The notes below the pieces were generated by a model. It ran no database searches and was not told where the DNA came from. It saw nothing but the letters and a program-made list of their open reading frames with translations. Position numbers and translations under genes: made by a program. Below are positions 7,568 to 11,753 of a stretch of 11,753 nt of DNA, one piece after another (positions within the stretch are counted from its first letter, which is position 1; each line of letters begins with the position of its first letter). Source of the DNA: CAZRDB01 sp964598695. GTDB lineage: Bacteria; Armatimonadota; Zipacnadia; UBA1398. The stretch is from contig CAZRDB010000160.1 in assembly GCA_964598695.1 (NCBI GenBank), positions 1 to 11,753 of the forward strand. The letters run 5' to 3'.

Positions 7568-7852
7568 TCGCGCACGGTGCAGAAGGCAACGTGTGTGTAC
7601 GGACCCCGCATGAACTCCTTCGGGAGTTCCGCTGCGATCCGGGTCCGGGAGCCGTGGCAGCGTCCTCCAGGGAACGTTCGGGAGGCCGGACGCACGGTTC
7701 CAGGGCGAGTCCGAGCAGGTGGGATCGCCCGGCGACAACTAGCAGCTTCCCCCGCCGAGGGGAGCAAGCGGAGGACACACCGCACAATCCGGGATGGTAC
7801 CGGTCTCCGGACCGGTGGTACCCCTCGTGCGCAACGTCCGAGGGGCTTTTTT
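7568..7852 (+). ncRNA. Candidate structured leader RNA of the str operon (attenuator, family unknown)
   Basis: Between the promoter and the terminator the sequence folds by eye into consecutive hairpins. GGACCC/GGGTCC (7601-7606/7641-7646) encloses CGCA/TGCG and a perfect 7-bp stem capped by a UUCG tetraloop (7612-7629). GGAGCCGT/ACGGTTCC (7648-7655/7694-7701) encloses GCGTCC/GGACGC (7660-7665/7688-7693). GGGCGA/TCGCCC is at 7703-7708/7725-7730. GCTTCCCC/GGGGAGC is at 7745-7752/7759-7765, with one bulged T. GTGTGT (7591-7596) can pair with ACACAC (7775-7780) and close the set. A UGGUACC motif and a terminator follow. This layout resembles T-box leaders, but I see no T-box specifier domain, and the next gene is rpsL, not an aminoacyl-tRNA or amino-acid gene. 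RNase P, tmRNA, SRP RNA and the riboswitches I could recall do not match. No convincing small protein is encoded here. Confidence 0.5.
7821..7852 (+). terminator. Intrinsic terminator (attenuator) 65 bases before rpsL
   Basis: CCCCTCG (7821-7827) pairs perfectly with CGAGGGG (7839-7845) around an 11-base loop. One C and then six Ts (7847-7852) follow. It lies between the promoter and rpsL on the same strand, so unless bypassed it would stop transcription before the operon. The CCCC arm can instead pair with GGG at 7791-7793 in an upstream alternative fold. Confidence 0.8.
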
Positions 7853-7917
7853 GTGCCCCGACCGCACTCGGCGAGAACGACAGACGCGAGGCTTAAGCGC
7901 GCGACTGGGAGGAACCA

Positions 7918-8334
7918 ATGCCGACGATCAGCCAGCTCGTCCGGGACCCGCGGAAGTCCCCGCGCCGGAAGACCAAGTCTCCGGCACTGAAGCGGATCTT
8001 CAACAGCCTGAAGCGCCAGGCTCGGGAGATCAAGGGCGCTCCGCAGAAGCGCGGTGTGTGCACTAAGGTCTGGACGATCGCCCCGAAGAAGCCGAACTCC
8101 GCCCTGCGGAAGGTCGCTCGCGTGGCGCTCTCCAACCGGTATGAGATCACCGCGTACATTCCCGGCATCGGGCACAACCTCCAGGAGCACTCGGTGGTCC
8201 TGGTGCGTGGCGGTCGCGTGAAGGACCTCAACTCGGTGAAGTACCACATCGTCCGCGGCGTGCTCGACACGGCCCCGGTCGAGGGCCGCAAGCAAGGCCG
8301 CTCCAAGTATGGCGCGAAGCGGCCGAAGAAGTAG
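7918..8334 (+). CDS. rpsL: 30S ribosomal protein S12
   Basis: The 138-residue S12 lies at the decoding centre of the small ribosomal subunit. Recognisable landmarks are MPTISQLVR at the N-terminus, PQKRGVCTKV, PKKPNSALRK (56-65, with the streptomycin-site lysines K57-K58), IPGIGHNLQEHSVVLVRGGRVKD (81-103), and the end RSKYGAKRPKK. GGAGG at 7908-7912 stands 5 bases before the ATG. Residues about 25-40 are an insertion relative to E. coli S12, at the same place as the insertion in Bacillus and Clostridia. The usual LPGVRYH reads LNSVKYH (104-110), so the conserved Pro-Gly beside K102 and D103 (E. coli K87 and D88) is replaced by Asn-Ser. It is the first gene of the str operon and sits behind a long leader with an attenuator. 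rpoB/rpoC are not upstream here. Confidence 0.98.
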   Translation: MPTISQLVRDPRKSPRRKTKSPALKRIFNSLKRQAREIKGAPQKRGVCTKVWTIAPKKPNSALRKVARVALSNRYEITAYIPGIGHNLQEHSVVLVRGGRVKDLNSVKYHIVRGVLDTAPVEGRKQGRSKYGAKRPKK

Positions 8335-8339
8335 CTTTC

Positions 8340-8375
8340 GCCGCCCGGCCGCCGTGCGGCGGGGCCTCTCTACGC
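8340..8375 (+). repeat. 36-bp exact direct repeat, copy 1 (rpsL-rpsG spacer)
   Basis: This is identical to 8516-8551. It contains a GC-rich hairpin, CCGCC (8349-8353) with GGCGG (8358-8362) around GTGC. In E. coli the rpsL-rpsG spacer is where S7 represses its own operon, so the hairpin itself may be biological. The duplication probably comes from scaffolding. Confidence 0.9.
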
Positions 8376-8515
8376 TGGTATGGCTAACTGCTAATGCAAA
8401 GATGGAAACCCCCATGGCAAATAAACCCGGGCCGGTTCCGTAAGGGGAAAAAAAACCAGTTTTTTGGGGGTTCACCATAGGCACGTCCATTGTCGCCGTT
8501 GATATNNNNNNNNNN
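8376..8515. other. Suspected contig-end or misassembled segment with a 10-N gap
   Basis: Bases 8376-8505 are clearly richer in A and T than everything around them, with runs of eight As and six Ts, and encode nothing recognisable. They end in ten Ns (8506-8515), after which the 36 bases preceding the segment are repeated exactly. Removing 8376-8551, or its equivalent, would leave an ordinary rpsL-rpsG spacer of about 60 bases with a good rpsG ribosome site. The segment includes an imperfect inverted repeat (ATGGAAACCCCC at 8402-8413 against GGGGGTTCACCAT at 8466-8478). I treat it as an assembly artefact and not an inserted element. Confidence 0.75.
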
Positions 8516-8551
8516 GCCGCCCGGCCGCCGTGCGGCGGGGCCTCTCTACGC
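8516..8551 (+). repeat. 36-bp exact direct repeat, copy 2 (directly before the rpsG ribosome site)
   Basis: This is identical to 8340-8375 and leads directly into the rpsG Shine-Dalgarno sequence. It is probably the true copy, and the one after rpsL is the other end of the same unresolved join. Confidence 0.9.
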
Positions 8552-8569
8552 AGGTCAGGAGAACAGCGA

Positions 8570-9040
8570 ATGCCAAGAAGGACAACCCCAGAGCGCATCA
8601 AGCCCGGCCCGGATCCCGTCTTCGGGAGCTGCATCGTCACGCGCTTCGTCAACAACATGATGAAGGGCGGGAAGAAGTCGACGGCCCTCCGCGTCTTCTA
8701 CGACGCGATGGAGATCATCGCCGACCGGACGCAGGACAACCCGCTCAACGTCTTCGAGAAGGCCGTCCGCAACGCGACCCCGCGGGTCGAGGTTCGCCCC
8801 CGCCGCGTCGGCGGCGCGACCTACCAGGTCCCCTGCGACGTCCGCGAGGACCGGCGCATGGCGCTCTGCATCCGCTGGCTCATCCGCTACTCGCGGGAGC
8901 GCAGCGGCCGCTCGATGCGCGACAAGCTGGCGGCCGAGTTCATGGACGCCGCGAACAACACGGGCGGCGCGTGTCGCCGCCGCGACGAGATGCACAAGAC
9001 GGCCGAGGCCAATCGGGCCTTCAGCCAGTACCGTTGGTAG
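8570..9040 (+). CDS. rpsG: 30S ribosomal protein S7
   Basis: The 156-residue product matches S7 from end to end and has the usual length. S7 nucleates folding of the 3' major domain of 16S rRNA and lines the exit site near the mRNA. Visible signatures are the basic N-terminus MPRRTTPERIKPGPDPVFGS, VTRFVNNMMKGGKKSTA (23-39), KAVRNATPRVEVRPRRVGGATYQVP (64-88), and the C-terminal HKTAEANRAFSQYRW. AGGAG at 8557-8561 lies 8 bases before the ATG. It is the second gene of the str operon. In E. coli S7 represses translation from the upstream spacer; here that spacer has a GC-rich hairpin but is disturbed by the assembly gap. Confidence 0.98.
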   Translation: MPRRTTPERIKPGPDPVFGSCIVTRFVNNMMKGGKKSTALRVFYDAMEIIADRTQDNPLNVFEKAVRNATPRVEVRPRRVGGATYQVPCDVREDRRMALCIRWLIRYSRERSGRSMRDKLAAEFMDAANNTGGACRRRDEMHKTAEANRAFSQYRW

Positions 9041-9070
9041 TTCCAACGAGATAGGTCGTATGAGTCCTTC

Positions 9071-11203
<2,133 letters not shown>

Positions 11204-11236
11204 AACCGGCGTCCTAGGCGACCGGACCGGCAGTAA

Positions 11237-11253
11237 GGGCGAGCGGCTCGCCC
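11237..11253 (+). promoter_or_regulatory. Perfect 7-bp hairpin in the fusA-tuf spacer
   Basis: GGGCGAG (11237-11243) and CTCGCCC (11247-11253) pair around a 3-base CGG loop, 10 bases before the tuf AGGAGG site. No T-run follows, so it is not an intrinsic terminator. It could be an RNA processing or translation-control element, and its role is unknown. Confidence 0.5.
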
Positions 11254-11279
11254 GGAGATGTCCAGGAGGACTCGATACA

Positions 11280-11753
11280 ATGGGCAAGGCGAAATTCGAG
11301 CGCACCAAGCCTCATGTCAACGTCGGGACCATTGGCCACGTTGACCACGGCAAGACCACCCTCACCGCCGCGATCACGATGGTGCTGGCGGACCGGGGAC
11401 TCGCCCAGGTCATGACCTTCGACGAGATCGACTCGGCGCCGGAAGAGAAGGCGCGTGGCGTAACGATCAACACCGCCCACGTGGAGTACCAGACCGAGAA
11501 CCGCCACTACGCGCACGTCGACTGCCCGGGCCACGCCGACTACATCAAGAACATGATCACCGGCGCGGCGCAGATGGACGGCGGCATCCTGGTCGTCTCG
11601 GCCTACGACGGCGTCATGCCCCAGACCCGCGAGCACATCCTGCTCGCCCACCAGGTCAACGTCCCGCAGCTCGTGGTCTTCCTCAACAAGGTCGACCTGG
11701 TCGACGAAGAGGAACTCATCGAGATCGTCGAGATGGACCTGCGCGACACGCTG
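11280..11753 (+). CDS. tuf: Translation elongation factor Tu, N-terminal 158 residues (3' end outside window)
   Basis: EF-Tu brings aminoacyl-tRNA to the ribosome as a GTP complex. The visible part is most of its G domain: GHVDHGKT (19-26) is the P-loop, RGVTINTAHVEY (59-70) is switch I, DCPGHADY (81-88) is switch II with catalytic H85, and NKVD (136-139) is the base-specificity motif. AGGAGG at 11264-11269 lies 10 bases before the ATG. The usual DGPMPQT reads DGVMPQT (110-116) and the preceding residues are VVSAY, a mild departure from common EF-Tu. The gene runs off the right edge with no sign of breakage and is the last visible gene of the str operon. Confidence 0.98.
   Translation, partial: MGKAKFERTKPHVNVGTIGHVDHGKTTLTAAITMVLADRGLAQVMTFDEIDSAPEEKARGVTINTAHVEYQTENRHYAHVDCPGHADYIKNMITGAAQMDGGILVVSAYDGVMPQTREHILLAHQVNVPQLVVFLNKVDLVDEEELIEIVEMDLRDTL

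Noticed and set aside
7568..7852. RNase P RNA, tmRNA, SRP RNA or a known metabolite riboswitch
   Set aside because: None of the conserved core sequences I know for these families is present. Only the T-box-like UGGUACC motif is suggestive.
7577..7990. 137-codon open frame on the + strand through the leader and into rpsL
   Set aside because: It overlaps the terminator and the start of rpsL in another frame, has no good ribosome site, and lies in a region with strong RNA structure.
8376..8505. Inserted mobile element between 36-bp target duplications
   Set aside because: No transposase or terminal repeats are present, a 36-bp target duplication would be exceptional, and the adjacent N run points to a scaffold join.
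7237..8658. 473-codon open frame on the - strand crossing the N gap
   Set aside because: It runs antisense to rpsL and through the Ns and the suspect segment, and overlaps the oxidoreductase start. No coding signal.

Overview
The window is GC-rich bacterial DNA with tight gene packing and good Shine-Dalgarno sites. It looks like a draft or metagenome scaffold because it contains a run of ten Ns. The organism cannot be fixed from this stretch. S12 carries the insertion after its N-terminal arm that Bacillus and Clostridia S12 have. A secreted protein has a copper-amine-oxidase-N-type (stalk) domain, which is common in Firmicutes and Armatimonadota. A GC-rich relative of those groups, Armatimonadota among them, is my best inference, held with modest confidence.

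Left part (1-4659, + strand): the end of a very basic Arg/Gly/Pro-rich protein with 26-residue tandem repeats, then a single large gene for a fused restriction-modification enzyme (type IIG, Eco57I-like). The enzyme has an N-terminal PD-(D/E)xK nuclease, a central N6-adenine methylase and a C-terminal recognition region. No other defence gene lies beside it.

Middle part (4663-7294, - strand): a compact three-gene unit read right to left. It holds a Gfo/Idh/MocA-type oxidoreductase, a TatD-family metal-dependent hydrolase and a secreted stalk-domain protein. Both junctions are 4-base start/stop overlaps, ATAG and then ATGA, so translation is probably coupled. The ATAG junction implies a rare ATA start for TatD. 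The last gene converges on the restriction gene with only 3 bases between stop codons.

Divergent intergenic region (7295-7917): a 13-bp perfect inverted repeat lies upstream of the oxidoreductase. Next comes a strong sigma-70-like promoter on the + strand, then about 285 nt that fold into several GC-rich hairpins and end in an intrinsic terminator. This looks like a structured leader or attenuator ahead of the ribosomal genes. It has a T-box-like UGGUACC motif, but I could not assign it to a known RNA family.

Right part (7918-11753, + strand): the str operon, rpsL (S12) - rpsG (S7) - fusA (EF-G) - tuf (EF-Tu, cut by the window edge). S12 departs from the near-universal LPG motif next to its streptomycin-contact lysine. 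The rpsL-rpsG spacer contains a probable scaffolding artefact: a 36-bp exact duplication flanking about 130 bases of unlike sequence plus the N gap.
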